Assembly (NCBI GenBank): GCA_963766575.1
Contig: CAVYAR010000004.1
Location: forward strand, 310,001 to 374,000
Source of the DNA: PALSA-600 sp963766575
GTDB taxonomy: Bacteria; Actinomycetota; Thermoleophilia; Gaiellales; Gaiellaceae
Length of the DNA stretch: 64,000 nucleotides
Direction: 5' to 3'
In this document: piece by piece, positions 50,353-58,623 of the stretch
How the letters are laid out: each line of letters starts with the position of its first letter
Numbering within the stretch: the first letter of the stretch is position 1
Notes under the pieces: generated by a model
The model's input: the letters and a program-made list of their open reading frames with translations, nothing else
Databases searched by the model: none
What the model was told of the DNA's origin: nothing
Translations under genes and position numbers: made by a program

Positions 50353-51162
50353 TCAGCGCCCGCGGCCGGTCCCGCCGGTGCGGTCGAGGGCGTCGAGGGC
50401 GCTCATCTCCTCGTCGGAGAGGCTGAAGTCGAAGATCGCAGCGTTCTCGCGGATGCGGTCGCGGTGAACCGATTTCGGGATCACGACCGCCCCGCGTTGG
50501 ATCCCCCAGCGGAGCATTACCTGGGCAGGAGTGCGCTCGACACGTCGGCCGATCTCGACGATGGCCGGGTCGTCGAGCGCGTGCCCGCGCTCGAGCGGGC
50601 TGTAGGCCTCGAGGACGACACCACGCCGCGCGCAGAGCCCGAGCAGCTTGCGCCGGTAGTGGAGCGGGCTGAAGAGCACCTGGTTTACCGACGGCGGGCG
50701 CGTCGCGCGGTCGAGGAGCCTCGTGAGGCGGCTCGCTCCGTAGTTGCTGACGCCGATCGCGCGGGCAAGGCCTTGCTCGCACAGCTTCTCGAACTCAGGC
50801 CAGACGCCTCCGGTCCGGCCCGGGAGCGGCCAGTGGATCAGGTACAGGTCGACGTAGGCCAGGCCGAGCCGTTCGAGGCTCAGCTCGAGCTCGTGCGCAG
50901 GCCCGCGTGAGAGCGGTAGCCACTTCGTCGTCACGAACACCTCCTCGCGGGGCAGGCCGCTGTTGGCGAGCGCGGCGCCGACGCCCCGCTCGTTGCGGTA
51001 GTACTGCGCGGTATCGATGTGGCGGTAGCCGGCCTCGAGAGCCCATTCGACCGCCTGCTCGGTCTCTGCGCCTTCGTCGACCTGCCACACCCCGAGGCCG
51101 AGCATCGGCATCGACACGCCGTTGCCGAGGTCGCGAGCCGGCTGGGATGCCTCGGCGGCCAT
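50353..51162 (-). CDS. Aldo/keto reductase, 2,5-diketo-D-gluconate reductase type
   Basis: 269 residues. The tetrad is visible: Asp and Tyr in GYRHIDTAQYYRNE, Lys in VFVTTKWLP and His in LYLIHWPLPG; VNQVLFSPLHYRR, EAYSPLERG and VIPKSVHRDRI complete the NADPH site. It belongs to the AKR5-like group acting on keto-sugars and small carbonyls. ATG 51162 (MAAEASQPARD) is used; the frame upstream of it is not conserved in composition. Confidence 0.9.
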   Translation of the reverse strand: MAAEASQPARDLGNGVSMPMLGLGVWQVDEGAETEQAVEWALEAGYRHIDTAQYYRNERGVGAALANSGLPREEVFVTTKWLPLSRGPAHELELSLERLGLAYVDLYLIHWPLPGRTGGVWPEFEKLCEQGLARAIGVSNYGASRLTRLLDRATRPPSVNQVLFSPLHYRRKLLGLCARRGVVLEAYSPLERGHALDDPAIVEIGRRVERTPAQVMLRWGIQRGAVVIPKSVHRDRIRENAAIFDFSLSDEEMSALDALDRTGGTGRGR

Positions 51163-51297
51163 GCCTGAAGTGTGCCGGGTGTCGTCGCGGCCAAGTAGTG
51201 GTGCGAGGCTTGGCCACCCGAGGTCATTTGCCAGAGGTAGAGCGAGCGCCGCACGACGGTGCAGAACTCGAGGTAGCACCCGGGCGCGTCGGACGGC

Positions 51298-52308
51298 TCA
51301 ATGCGGCTCACCGTTGAGCAGTCGGGCGACCGCCCTCTCGACCGATTGCCTGCGGGCGAGGGACTGCGGCTCCGGCACGGCGAGACGCGGATCGATCGTG
51401 CTGCCCGCGCGGTAGCGGTCGAAGACCCGAGGATCGACATACGAGGCCCGGCAGACCGCCGGCGTGTTCCCGAGGGCCGCCGCAACGTCTCGGATCGTCT
51501 CGGTGACGACGCGCCGCCGTGCCGCCACACCGCCTGCCGGCCCGGCGGCCGCCACACCCACCGCGGCAAGCACGGTCGCGTGCCACGTGCGAAAGTTCTT
51601 GGCAGAGAACTCGCCGCCGACGAGACCCTTCAGAAACGCGTTTACGTCCTCCGACCGCACCACGTGCCAGCCCGCCTCAGTCCTGTAGGCGAGAAACCGT
51701 CCGCGGCGGCGGGCCTCCAGTAGCTCGACCGTGGTGCGCCTAAGCGCCCGGTCGCGCACCTCGAGCTCGTGGAACTGGCCGCTCTTGCCCTCGAATGCGA
51801 ATGCAACGCCGGTCCGGCCCGTGAGCGAGACGTGACGCCGCTCGAGCGTCGCGAGGCCGTGGCTTCCGTACTCGGTCGCGTACTCCTCGCCGCCGACTCT
51901 GAAGAGCCCGCGGTCGAGGAGGGCGACCGCGAATGCAAGCACCCGATCCCTGGAGAGATCGGTCCCGCCGAGCAGCCGGCCGATCCGGCGGCGCGCCGAC
52001 GGCAGCGCCTTTGCAAATCGGAGCATCTCATCGAACTTCTCACGGTCCCGGTGCCCGCGCCAGGCGGGGTGGTAGAGGTACTGGCGTCGGCCCGCCTCAT
52101 CGGTTCCGACTGCCTGCAGATGACCGTTTGCTGCCGGGCAGATCCAGACCTCTCGCCACGCCGGCGGGATCGCCAGGTTGCGCATCCGCTCGAGCGTGTC
52201 GGCGTCCCGCACGGGCCTCCTTCGCTCGTCCAGGTACGAGAAGCCTCGACCCCTGCGCCGGCGCGCGAGCCCGGGTCCGTCGCAGTCGACGTGGCGAAGC
52301 CTCGGCAT
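51298..52308 (-). CDS. DNA topoisomerase IB (poxvirus-type)
   Basis: 336 residues. The N-terminal domain has GFSYLDERRRPVRD and IPPAWREVWICPAANGHLQA. The catalytic domain has RVGGEEYATEYGSHGLATL, KNFRTWHATVLAA with active-site Arg/His region, and the nucleophilic Tyr in CRASYVDPRVF. It relaxes supercoils by transient 3'-phosphotyrosyl nicking. Length and motif order fit bacterial topoisomerase IB. Downstream of it is the aldo/keto reductase gene. Confidence 0.93.
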   Translation of the reverse strand: MPRLRHVDCDGPGLARRRRGRGFSYLDERRRPVRDADTLERMRNLAIPPAWREVWICPAANGHLQAVGTDEAGRRQYLYHPAWRGHRDREKFDEMLRFAKALPSARRRIGRLLGGTDLSRDRVLAFAVALLDRGLFRVGGEEYATEYGSHGLATLERRHVSLTGRTGVAFAFEGKSGQFHELEVRDRALRRTTVELLEARRRGRFLAYRTEAGWHVVRSEDVNAFLKGLVGGEFSAKNFRTWHATVLAAVGVAAAGPAGGVAARRRVVTETIRDVAAALGNTPAVCRASYVDPRVFDRYRAGSTIDPRLAVPEPQSLARRQSVERAVARLLNGEPH

Positions 52309-52422
52309 GAGGCTCTCCGTTCCCGCACCCGGCCGTCGTCAATCCTTCGCGCGGAGCGCAGCCGCGGCGACGGCAAAGGCTTCGTCGCTGGAGCTTCGGA
52401 GAATTCGCAGACGTGGATGGAG

Positions 52423-53004
52423 TCAGACGTGCAGGGTGGGCCGGTAGGTGAGCTCTTGGATGTTGGTGTCGAGCGTTCGACTCTCGATCAGTTCGAGGTC
52501 GAAGTCGGCCGCACCCGCGAAGATCGCGTCCGATCCGTTCTCGCCCGTGATCACCGGGAAGAGGGTCACCTGGACGAGGTCGACCAGGCCCGCACCCATC
52601 AACGCCCGATTCATGGACAGGCTCCCGTGCGAGCGCAGCGGCACCTCGGAGTCCTCCTTGAGCCGGGCGACTACATCGACCGCGTCGCCGCTCGCCACGG
52701 TTGCGTCCACCCAGTCAACGGGTTCTTCCAGCGTGCCCGACACGATGATCGCGGGCAGGTTCACCATCCGAGTGACCCACGGGTCCCTCACCTCGGACCC
52801 TTCGGTACTCGAGGCCAACATCTCTGCGAACAGCCGATAGGTATTGGCCCCGAAGACCATCCGCTGCTCCTCGCTGTAGAGGGCGAGGCGGTGGTCGAGC
52901 AACTCAGGGCCCTGCTTGCCCCAGTAGCCACCCCAGTCGCCACCGCTGGCGGAACCGAAGCCATCCAGGCTGGAGAAGACGTCGAAGGTATAGGTAGCGG
53001 TCAT
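52423..53004 (-). CDS. Dihydrofolate reductase-family (RibD C-terminal) protein
   Basis: 193 residues beginning TATYTFDVFSSLDGFGSASGG, with MVFGANTYRLFAEML and SHGSLSMNRALMGAGLVDLV. It has the same RibD-like fold as the gene at 32749 but from a different subgroup. The ATG at 53004 is set by GAGGAGAG 4 bases before it. Lies next to a TetR gene transcribed in the same direction, 122 bases upstream, that may control it. Confidence 0.88.
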   Translation of the reverse strand: MTATYTFDVFSSLDGFGSASGGDWGGYWGKQGPELLDHRLALYSEEQRMVFGANTYRLFAEMLASSTEGSEVRDPWVTRMVNLPAIIVSGTLEEPVDWVDATVASGDAVDVVARLKEDSEVPLRSHGSLSMNRALMGAGLVDLVQVTLFPVITGENGSDAIFAGAADFDLELIESRTLDTNIQELTYRPTLHV

Positions 53005-53126
53005 GATGCTCTCCTCGAGTTGGTTGATCGGTTGTGGATACAGACTCGAACCCACGCCGCGACTCATCGCAACCACCCGCGTAATCACCGTGGCGCAGCG
53101 CAGAGCGCCTCGGCACTGCCACCGGA

Positions 53127-53783
53127 TCAGCGCCTCGGAGCGTAGGCACCGAGTTCGTGCTCGAGATGGGCAAAGGCTTGCTTGGCGACTCGACGGGTAT
53201 TGCGCGCGAGTCGGGGGAGGTCGTGGTCGCCCGCGAGAAGGTGCCGGCGGACGTGGTCGATGAGGGTGCGGTGGACGCCGATCAGGGCGGCGGCGGTGAC
53301 CGCGGGCCGAGGGTCGTCAGCAGCCGCCCGTGTCTCGCGGGCGATCAACTCGGTGAGCGAGGCCGTGTAGTGGGCGATGACCTGCTGCTCACGGGCGAGC
53401 AGGGCGGAACTGTCGGAGATCATCTGCGAGACCTCGCGAAGTCGGGTGGCGATGTTCTTGTCGCCTGTGGCGAGAAGCCCGCGTGGCTCGCCGACGAACG
53501 CGGCGAAGGCGGCGAAGACGCTCTGACCCGTGGGCCTTTCCCGGACGGCGGTGAGCAACTCGTCCTCGAAGCCTTCGAGTCCGCTGAAGACAAGATCTTC
53601 CTTTCTCGGGAAGTAGTTGAAGACGGTCGGCTCGGAGACGTCTGCTGCGCGGGCGATCTCGGCGACCGTGACCGCCTCGAACCCGCGCTCGGCGAACAGT
53701 TGCCTGGCGGTGTCAGCAAGGAGCCGCCGCGTCCGCTGCTTCTTACGCTCTCGCAGACCCGGCTGAGTCCCTCGATCATTCAT
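53127..53783 (-). CDS. TetR-family transcriptional regulator
   Basis: 218 residues. The N-terminal HTH is RLLADTARQLFAERGFEAVTV followed by RAADVSEPTVFNYFPRKEDLVF, the canonical TetR recognition region. The C-terminal ligand domain is divergent. It is transcribed toward the RibD-like reductase gene, a common pairing in which the regulator senses a substrate or drug. Ligand unknown. Confidence 0.92.
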   Translation of the reverse strand: MNDRGTQPGLRERKKQRTRRLLADTARQLFAERGFEAVTVAEIARAADVSEPTVFNYFPRKEDLVFSGLEGFEDELLTAVRERPTGQSVFAAFAAFVGEPRGLLATGDKNIATRLREVSQMISDSSALLAREQQVIAHYTASLTELIARETRAAADDPRPAVTAAALIGVHRTLIDHVRRHLLAGDHDLPRLARNTRRVAKQAFAHLEHELGAYAPRR

Positions 53784-53833
53784 CGCCGCTCAGCCGAGCC
53801 ACCGAGCCGGTCATCGGCGGCCGCCTGCATCCG

Positions 53834-54298
53834 TCACCGGCCGCAGTAGCCGCCGCCGTAGGCGCGCCGTCGATACTGGTGCCCTGCGGAGCTCCAGACC
53901 CCGGCCCGGCGGCCCCGGAGGAGCGGACGGAGAACGAAGAGGAAGAAGAGCGGGAACGCGAGCCAGAAGAGATGTCCGTGACTGAGCGCGACCGCCCCGA
54001 TCACGACCGCGACGATCGGTAGGACCGGGAACGGCCACGCCGAGCCGCCGCTCGAGCGCCGAGGTGCGCGATTCCCGGCGGGGAGATCGACGATCAACTC
54101 GTCGAGCTCGCCGTACGACTTTGCCGCCAGACAACGCGACACTCTCTCGTCGTACTCGACGCTGTCGAGGCGACCCGCGACATGCTCGCGCCGGACGATC
54201 GCCAGCACGGCTTCCCGCTCGGCGTCAGATGCGCGCAAACCCCGCTCGCGCGGCTCGTGAAGGTTGTAGGCGGTCTCGGTCTTGTCGGTGTCAGTCAT
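53834..54298 (-). CDS. DUF1707 membrane protein
   Basis: 154 residues. The N-terminal DUF1707 domain (LRASDAEREAVLAIVRREH, GRLDSVEYDERVSRCLAAK, GELDELIVDLP) is followed by two hydrophobic helices (PVLPIVAVVIGAVALSHG, LFWLAFPLFFLFVLRPLL) and an Arg/Gly/Tyr-rich tail. ATG 54298 is preceded by an A/G-rich stretch. Families of this type are small membrane-associated actinobacterial proteins of unknown role. Confidence 0.85.
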   Translation of the reverse strand: MTDTDKTETAYNLHEPRERGLRASDAEREAVLAIVRREHVAGRLDSVEYDERVSRCLAAKSYGELDELIVDLPAGNRAPRRSSGGSAWPFPVLPIVAVVIGAVALSHGHLFWLAFPLFFLFVLRPLLRGRRAGVWSSAGHQYRRRAYGGGYCGR

Positions 54299-54603
54299 CA
54301 CTCTTTTCTTTCTCGGTCGAGGGTTGGCGCCCGGCAACGATTACCAGCCCGGCGGGCAGAACCGGCCGCGAGGACGCGGCCAGCTGCGACGTCCGCGACG
54401 TCACGGGTTGCCTACGCGCGCTCGAGAGCCTGCTGATCGACATCGGCGGCGAGACTTGCATGAAATCACGACAAAACTATAGCATCACAAATCTTATGGT
54501 TGATAAATCTTTACGAGCCATTGCTGCATCGAGGCCTCCTCCGCCGCGGGCGCGGCGAGAAACACGAAGTCAGGTCCTTCAACCGTTCGGGCACACTGAA
54601 GAA
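54299..54603. other. Divergent intergenic region with an AT-rich patch
   Basis: 305 bases between the DUF1707 gene and the small membrane-protein gene. From about 54462 to 54520 the base composition drops sharply to AT-rich (AAAACTATAG, AATCTTATGG, GATAAATC), unlike anything else nearby, so it probably holds promoter elements. A frame crossing it is not protein-like. No clear repeat or hairpin was found. Confidence 0.4.
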
Positions 54604-54762
54604 ATGGAGATTCTCGGGTATGCGGTCGCGGTAGTCGTGTCCCTCGCGATGGCCGGCGCGTTCTTCTACATCTTCGCTTGGGCGGCTCGCAAGGACGGCG
54701 AAGAAGATCTGGCGACCCAACGCAAGCTCGGCTTTCGTCGCAAGAGCCGGTTCGGTCTCTGA
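54604..54762 (+). CDS. Small single-helix membrane protein (52 residues)
   Basis: ATG 54604 opens 52 codons encoding one membrane helix (ILGYAVAVVVSLAMAGAFFYI) and a charged cytosolic tail (RKDGEEDLATQRKLGFRRK). It follows an AT-rich promoter-like patch. A longer frame begins at 54064 but its first 180 codons cross the antisense of DUF1707. Not recognised. Confidence 0.6.
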   Translation: MEILGYAVAVVVSLAMAGAFFYIFAWAARKDGEEDLATQRKLGFRRKSRFGL

Positions 54763-54898
54763 CCCCGCGCCGCGCGTCGTACACCATGCTCGGCGGGTCG
54801 GCGCTCGTGCCGGACCTAGCTCGCGACTGACGCCCCAACTCGGGTCGCGTCACTCGTTGCGATCGGCACGAGGTACCCCGAACACGTAGGGTGGGCAC

Positions 54899-55108
54899 AT
54901 GGCCGTCTACGTGAAGGGTAAGGACGGCGCGATCGTTTTTGAAGTGAGCGCCGAAGTCGATCACGGCAGCAACATTCGCTTTGCGGCGAGATCGTATCTC
55001 GGCAAAGGTGTTCAGGTTGCCCGCACGCTCACCGTGGAACAGGGACGCGAACTACGCGATGCCCTGTCAGCCGCGGTGACGGAAGCCGAGGATCGGCGGC
55101 CAAGCTAG
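54899..55108 (+). CDS. Small soluble protein (69 residues), unknown function
   Basis: Begins at an ATG 3 bases after GGGTGGG. The product (VYVKGKDGAIVFEVSAEVD ... ARTLTVEQGRELRDALSAAV) looks like a compact beta-beta-alpha protein with normal codon use. No family recognised. Confidence 0.6.
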   Translation: MAVYVKGKDGAIVFEVSAEVDHGSNIRFAARSYLGKGVQVARTLTVEQGRELRDALSAAVTEAEDRRPS

Positions 55109-55176
55109 AGCAGGGTGGCCCGGCGGAGTGCTGAACGCGTCGCGATGATCGGCAAGCACCCGAGCCAGCTCCGAAT

Positions 55177-55407
55177 TCATCGCTGCTCGAGCTTGCGCGC
55201 GAGTTCAGCTCTCAACTCGGGGGCCGGCGTCGAAGGAAGGTCGTTGACTATCTGCAGGAGGTACTCGCGCTCATCATTGGTCAACGAGATCGGAGTGTGG
55301 CTTGCGAGTGATCGCATGCGTGCTGCCATCTTCGGACGATTCTCCTCGCTCTCCTCGGCAAGGCGCCGGAGTGCGAACCTGATCAATTCGGGATCCGTGA
55401 CAGCCAA
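55177..55407 (-). CDS. Small helical protein (about 76 residues), tentative
   Basis: The end of a longer frame is protein-like: DPELIRFALRRLAEESEENR, then SLTNDEREYLLQIVNDLPS and a charged C-terminus. A TTG at 55405-55407 is the likely start region; upstream of it the frame to 55824 has poor composition. Predicted helical. Not recognised. Confidence 0.4.
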   Translation of the reverse strand: MAVTDPELIRFALRRLAEESEENRPKMAARMRSLASHTPISLTNDEREYLLQIVNDLPSTPAPELRAELARKLEQR

Positions 55408-55866
55408 GACCGAGTGATCGTACTGGCCCCCCGAAGGTAACTGCGGCCGTCGAGTTAGTGGCTCCTCCCTCGGGACTCGATGCGGGCCAGAGGGAGTCAG
55501 TGCTGTACTTCCTTCCTCCAGCCCGCAGAGCCTGGCCGACGGTGGTGTCGAGACCGTCTGACCGACCGACCGGCCGCCCGAGAAGCGGGGCTGCGCGTGT
55601 CGAAAGACTATCGATTGATAGCACGTGACCAATAGATCTGACGGGTCACGTTCAGAAGACTCTTTCCAGGCTTCGATGCTGTTCGCCCGGCCCGATCGTC
55701 GGCTCGAGCCTCTGATCGCAACGCTCGACGTCGAGCAAGGACGCGAACCTTTCTCGAGGAGCTGCACCGGCCCGACGGAGTGAGTTGCCCGATGTGAGAG
55801 TCGGACGGAGTCGGCTGCGCGCACCCGTCGGTTTGTTGATGATGAGGCGGGTTGGTTCTGGTTCGG

Positions 55867-55906
55867 CGGGGCGTCGGTTCTCGGGAGGGAGAGTGTCGAC
55901 GCCCCG
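55867..55906. repeat. Inverted repeat, 10-bp stem
   Basis: CGGGGCGTCG (55867-55876) pairs perfectly with CGACGCCCCG (55897-55906) across a 20-base purine-rich loop. No T-tract follows, so a simple intrinsic terminator is not indicated. Confidence 0.55.
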
Positions 55907-55967
55907 TCGTTGCGTCTCTTCGTGGTGCCGCCGGCCGGCTTGGGGGCCGACGTTCGGGTAAACCTAC

Positions 55968-56022
55968 AAGTCGGCCGCCGCCCTCCGTCGCTGGCGGTCG
56001 GTGAGCTCGTAGCGGCCGACTT
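55968..56022. repeat. Inverted repeat, 11-bp stem with nested stem
   Basis: AAGTCGGCCGC (55968-55978) pairs perfectly with GCGGCCGACTT (56012-56022) across 33 bases that themselves can form a short CGCC/GGCG stem. It lies downstream of the PQQ-propeller gene, so it may act as its terminator or be part of a mobile-element relic. Confidence 0.55.
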
Positions 56023-56135
56023 CGCAGAAACGCCCTGGATGACCGCCGTAGTGGGTCGGTAGCTGGGACGCGAATTCGTGTTCTCCCTGACCTGCCCGTT
56101 CGCCCACGCGCGTGTCGGAGCTGGGTCCGGTTGCC

Positions 56136-57668
56136 TCAGGACCCCCGCGCGGCTACCGGCGTCAATGCGTAGGCGATGACCTCGAACTTCGGATTGCGAA
56201 TCCTCGAGGTGACGCTTCCGGCCGGCACGAGGAGCATGCCCCCACTCAGGGCCGGGCAGCCGTTGATCCCGGCAGGCGCATGAGCCTGCCAGAGCGTCGC
56301 GCCGCTCGCCGCATCGAATCCGTAGAGATGCCCGTCGGCGGTCGCGGTGAAGACGACGCCGTCGGCCGCCGTTGCGCAGCCGAAATCAGGCTGCGGAAGC
56401 TGACGCTTCCACCGCACGGCCCCAGTTGTGGCATCGAGTGCAACGAACTCCCCTGTCCCAACGGCGGTGTTCAGTGCCAGGACGGGCTCGTATCTCGAAG
56501 CGCTCCCCCGGGTGCAGAGGTCGACGACCGGTACGAAAAGGCTCCCCTCCTCGTACGCCAGAGGCGACTCGACGCCCCCGAGGTAACCGGGGCAGATCTC
56601 GACGGTCCGCGCCGGCAACGGGCCTTGATCGTTCAGATGCTTCCCGACGGCCGTCTGCCAGATCCGCCGGTGCGTATCCCGATCCCACGCAACCACGATT
56701 CCGGCCTTCCCGGCCCCGAACACGATGTCTCGCCGGACGCCGGCGAACGAGAGAGACGTGAGGACCGGCGGCAACTGAAAGTCATAGTCGCGGACGTCGT
56801 GCGCCGTCACCTGGTCGTACCAGAGAAGCCGACCGGTCTGCCCATCGAGGACGATCAGGGAGTCCGTGTAGAGGACCCGACCGGGATACGCGCCTCCATT
56901 CGGCTGCGCACGCGTACCACCGGCCGGATACGGATTTGCAACTCCCCAGTAGACGTCTCCTCGAGCATCGAGCGACGGCGTATACCAGGCCCCACCGCCC
57001 CCTGCCTCGGACGGGAAGCGCCAGGCACTGCGGATCGTCGAGAACTTCCAGCGCACAACCCCGCTGTGGGCGTCGAGTGCATAGAGCGCCCCCCGTCCAC
57101 CGGGTGGGTAGCCCACGGTGCTCACGTAGACGAGGTTGTTGCCGATCAACGGGGCGATGTCGACGTACTGCTCTGTCGGCGTCACGAGCCGTCGCTGCCA
57201 GATCAGCCGCCCCGTCTTGCCGGACAGCGCGAAGACCGTTGTGTCCGTGCTGCCGTAGACGCTCCCCGAGCTGTAGGACAGTCCGTTTCGGCCGTAGTTC
57301 GGTGCACGAAAGCGGTGCTCCCAGCGCAGTCCACCGGTCCGGCGGTCGATCGCCAGAACACTGCTGGTCGCGTCCTGGATGAAGATCGTTTCCCCGGCGA
57401 CTATCGGTGTCGCGACGATCGCCCGCAGCGTCTCGGTCGGCCTGTTCGGGTTCTGCACCGCGGAATGCGTGAGCCGAAACCGCCAGAGGACCTTCAGGTG
57501 CGCGACGTCAGCCGGGTCGATGGGGCTGCCCTCATCCGCCCTGGTGCTTGCGTGGCCGAGATTCGGCGTCAGCCATTGACCCTCCGTCGAGCTCACGGCA
57601 ATCGGCGTCAGAACGACCGCGAGGCCGATGACGAGGAGCGGGGCCCACAGCCTCGGGACAATCGGCAT
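56136..57668 (-). CDS. Exported PQQ-type beta-propeller protein
   Basis: About 510 residues. A hydrophobic leader (LWAPLLVIGLAVVLTPIAV) is followed by repeated blades of the quinoprotein type: VLAIDRRTGGLRWEHRF, VFALSGKTGRLIWQRRL, LYALDAHSGVVRWKF, LIVLDGQTGRLLWYD, FVALDATTGAVRWKRQL and LYGFDAASGATLWQAHA. The layout resembles PQQ-dependent dehydrogenases, but catalytic status cannot be judged by eye. Four Cys residues in the C-terminal part may form disulfides outside the cell. ATG 57668 (MPIVPRLW) is preferred to ATG 57698. The G1 peptidase genes lie just upstream in the same direction. Confidence 0.88.
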   Translation of the reverse strand: MPIVPRLWAPLLVIGLAVVLTPIAVSSTEGQWLTPNLGHASTRADEGSPIDPADVAHLKVLWRFRLTHSAVQNPNRPTETLRAIVATPIVAGETIFIQDATSSVLAIDRRTGGLRWEHRFRAPNYGRNGLSYSSGSVYGSTDTTVFALSGKTGRLIWQRRLVTPTEQYVDIAPLIGNNLVYVSTVGYPPGGRGALYALDAHSGVVRWKFSTIRSAWRFPSEAGGGGAWYTPSLDARGDVYWGVANPYPAGGTRAQPNGGAYPGRVLYTDSLIVLDGQTGRLLWYDQVTAHDVRDYDFQLPPVLTSLSFAGVRRDIVFGAGKAGIVVAWDRDTHRRIWQTAVGKHLNDQGPLPARTVEICPGYLGGVESPLAYEEGSLFVPVVDLCTRGSASRYEPVLALNTAVGTGEFVALDATTGAVRWKRQLPQPDFGCATAADGVVFTATADGHLYGFDAASGATLWQAHAPAGINGCPALSGGMLLVPAGSVTSRIRNPKFEVIAYALTPVAARGS

Positions 57669-57727
57669 GCGTGACTTAGACGCCGGCAGGTAGGTCAAGG
57701 TTTGCCGGCAGGCGCCTCGAGCCCGAG

Positions 57728-58585
57728 TTATCCGCGCGTGTATTCGGAAAACCCACCGACGGTTCCATTGGGACAGAGGCTCTTTCGTCCCGTTTCACGG
57801 TTCCAGACGATCACGAACCTCGTACCGTCCTTCGAGACCTCCTGCGGCAGGGCGATCGCCGCTCGCCGGCTCCCTGACTTCGAGCCGCACGAGGCGAGCG
57901 TGAGCGGAGTCCTGAGCCAGCCCACGGTCACGAGCGTGCCGGAGCGCCCACTCCCGGTGACGCTGATCCCGGTGATCGAGATCGAGCCGAAGTTGGCGAG
58001 CGGAGCCTGACGGCAACTGAAACGCAGACAGCTGTACGGCGCCTCGACGATCCACTCCGCCGAGGCCAGATCAGGGAGCCCCTCCTGGATATTCCGGGAG
58101 AACGTCCAGTGCCGGGTTATGTCGTGAAGCGTCAACTCCACGAGGTTCGTATTGACGATCGAGACTGCGCCGTACATCGCATCGCCCGGCGCGACACGGT
58201 TGTCGACGGGATGCGCGACGTCCGGCAGAAGCTCGAACCACCCGTAGTACGTCGCGTGACCCTGGCGATTGCAGTTCGCGTCCGTCCCGACCTGATCGAG
58301 GACGTTCGACTTCGGCTGATACCCGCCGAGGCCTACCCAAACGGTCGAAAGGGACGGAGGGGCGCCGGGTGCGCACTTTACCGTCGGCACCGTCCAACTT
58401 CCGGAGACGTCGGTGAACGACACGTTCTTCGCGGTGAGCACGTATCCCGCCCACCGGTGGGCAGCCGCCGAAGGCTGGCCCGCCGCCGGCTTGCCCTGCT
58501 CCGGGCCACGGTCGGCCGCCGATGCGGGCCTGAGCGATCCGACCAGTGTGAGCACGAGGACGGCAAGAAGCGCCGGCGGAGTCAC
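57728..58585 (-). CDS. G1-family (glutamic) endopeptidase-like exported protein, paralog A
   Basis: 285 residues from GTG 58585, preceded by GAGAGA; a signal peptide (LLAVLVLTLVGSLRPASA) follows. The eqolisin-type core is visible: RWAGYV, VSGSWTVPTV, STVWVGLGGY, then LDQVGTDANC with Gln at the catalytic position, YYGWFELLPD, and ASAEWIVEAP with the catalytic Glu. G1 peptidases use a Gln/Glu dyad and work extracellularly, usually at acidic pH. It lies 38 bases after paralog B. Confidence 0.87.
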   Translation of the reverse strand: MTPPALLAVLVLTLVGSLRPASAADRGPEQGKPAAGQPSAAAHRWAGYVLTAKNVSFTDVSGSWTVPTVKCAPGAPPSLSTVWVGLGGYQPKSNVLDQVGTDANCNRQGHATYYGWFELLPDVAHPVDNRVAPGDAMYGAVSIVNTNLVELTLHDITRHWTFSRNIQEGLPDLASAEWIVEAPYSCLRFSCRQAPLANFGSISITGISVTGSGRSGTLVTVGWLRTPLTLASCGSKSGSRRAAIALPQEVSKDGTRFVIVWNRETGRKSLCPNGTVGGFSEYTRG

Positions 58586-58623
58586 CGAGTGTCTCTCGAG
58601 CCGGAAACCGTCTCGCGAAACGA

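Larger units (their letters stand above)
55408..56135. other. Gene-poor 730-base stretch
   Basis: No convincing full gene. 55408-55824 is covered only by a non-protein-like frame. 55825-56135 holds two strong inverted repeats (55867-55906 and 55968-56022), and a 47-codon GTG-initiated minus frame (55964-56107, GERAGQGEHEFASQL...) of lower third-position GC than nearby genes. It may be a relic of a mobile element or a structured transcript. Confidence 0.4.

Noticed and set aside
56112..57674. Plus-strand frame of 520 codons
   Set aside because: Antisense of the PQQ-type propeller gene, which has repeated VLAIDRRTGGLRW-like blades.
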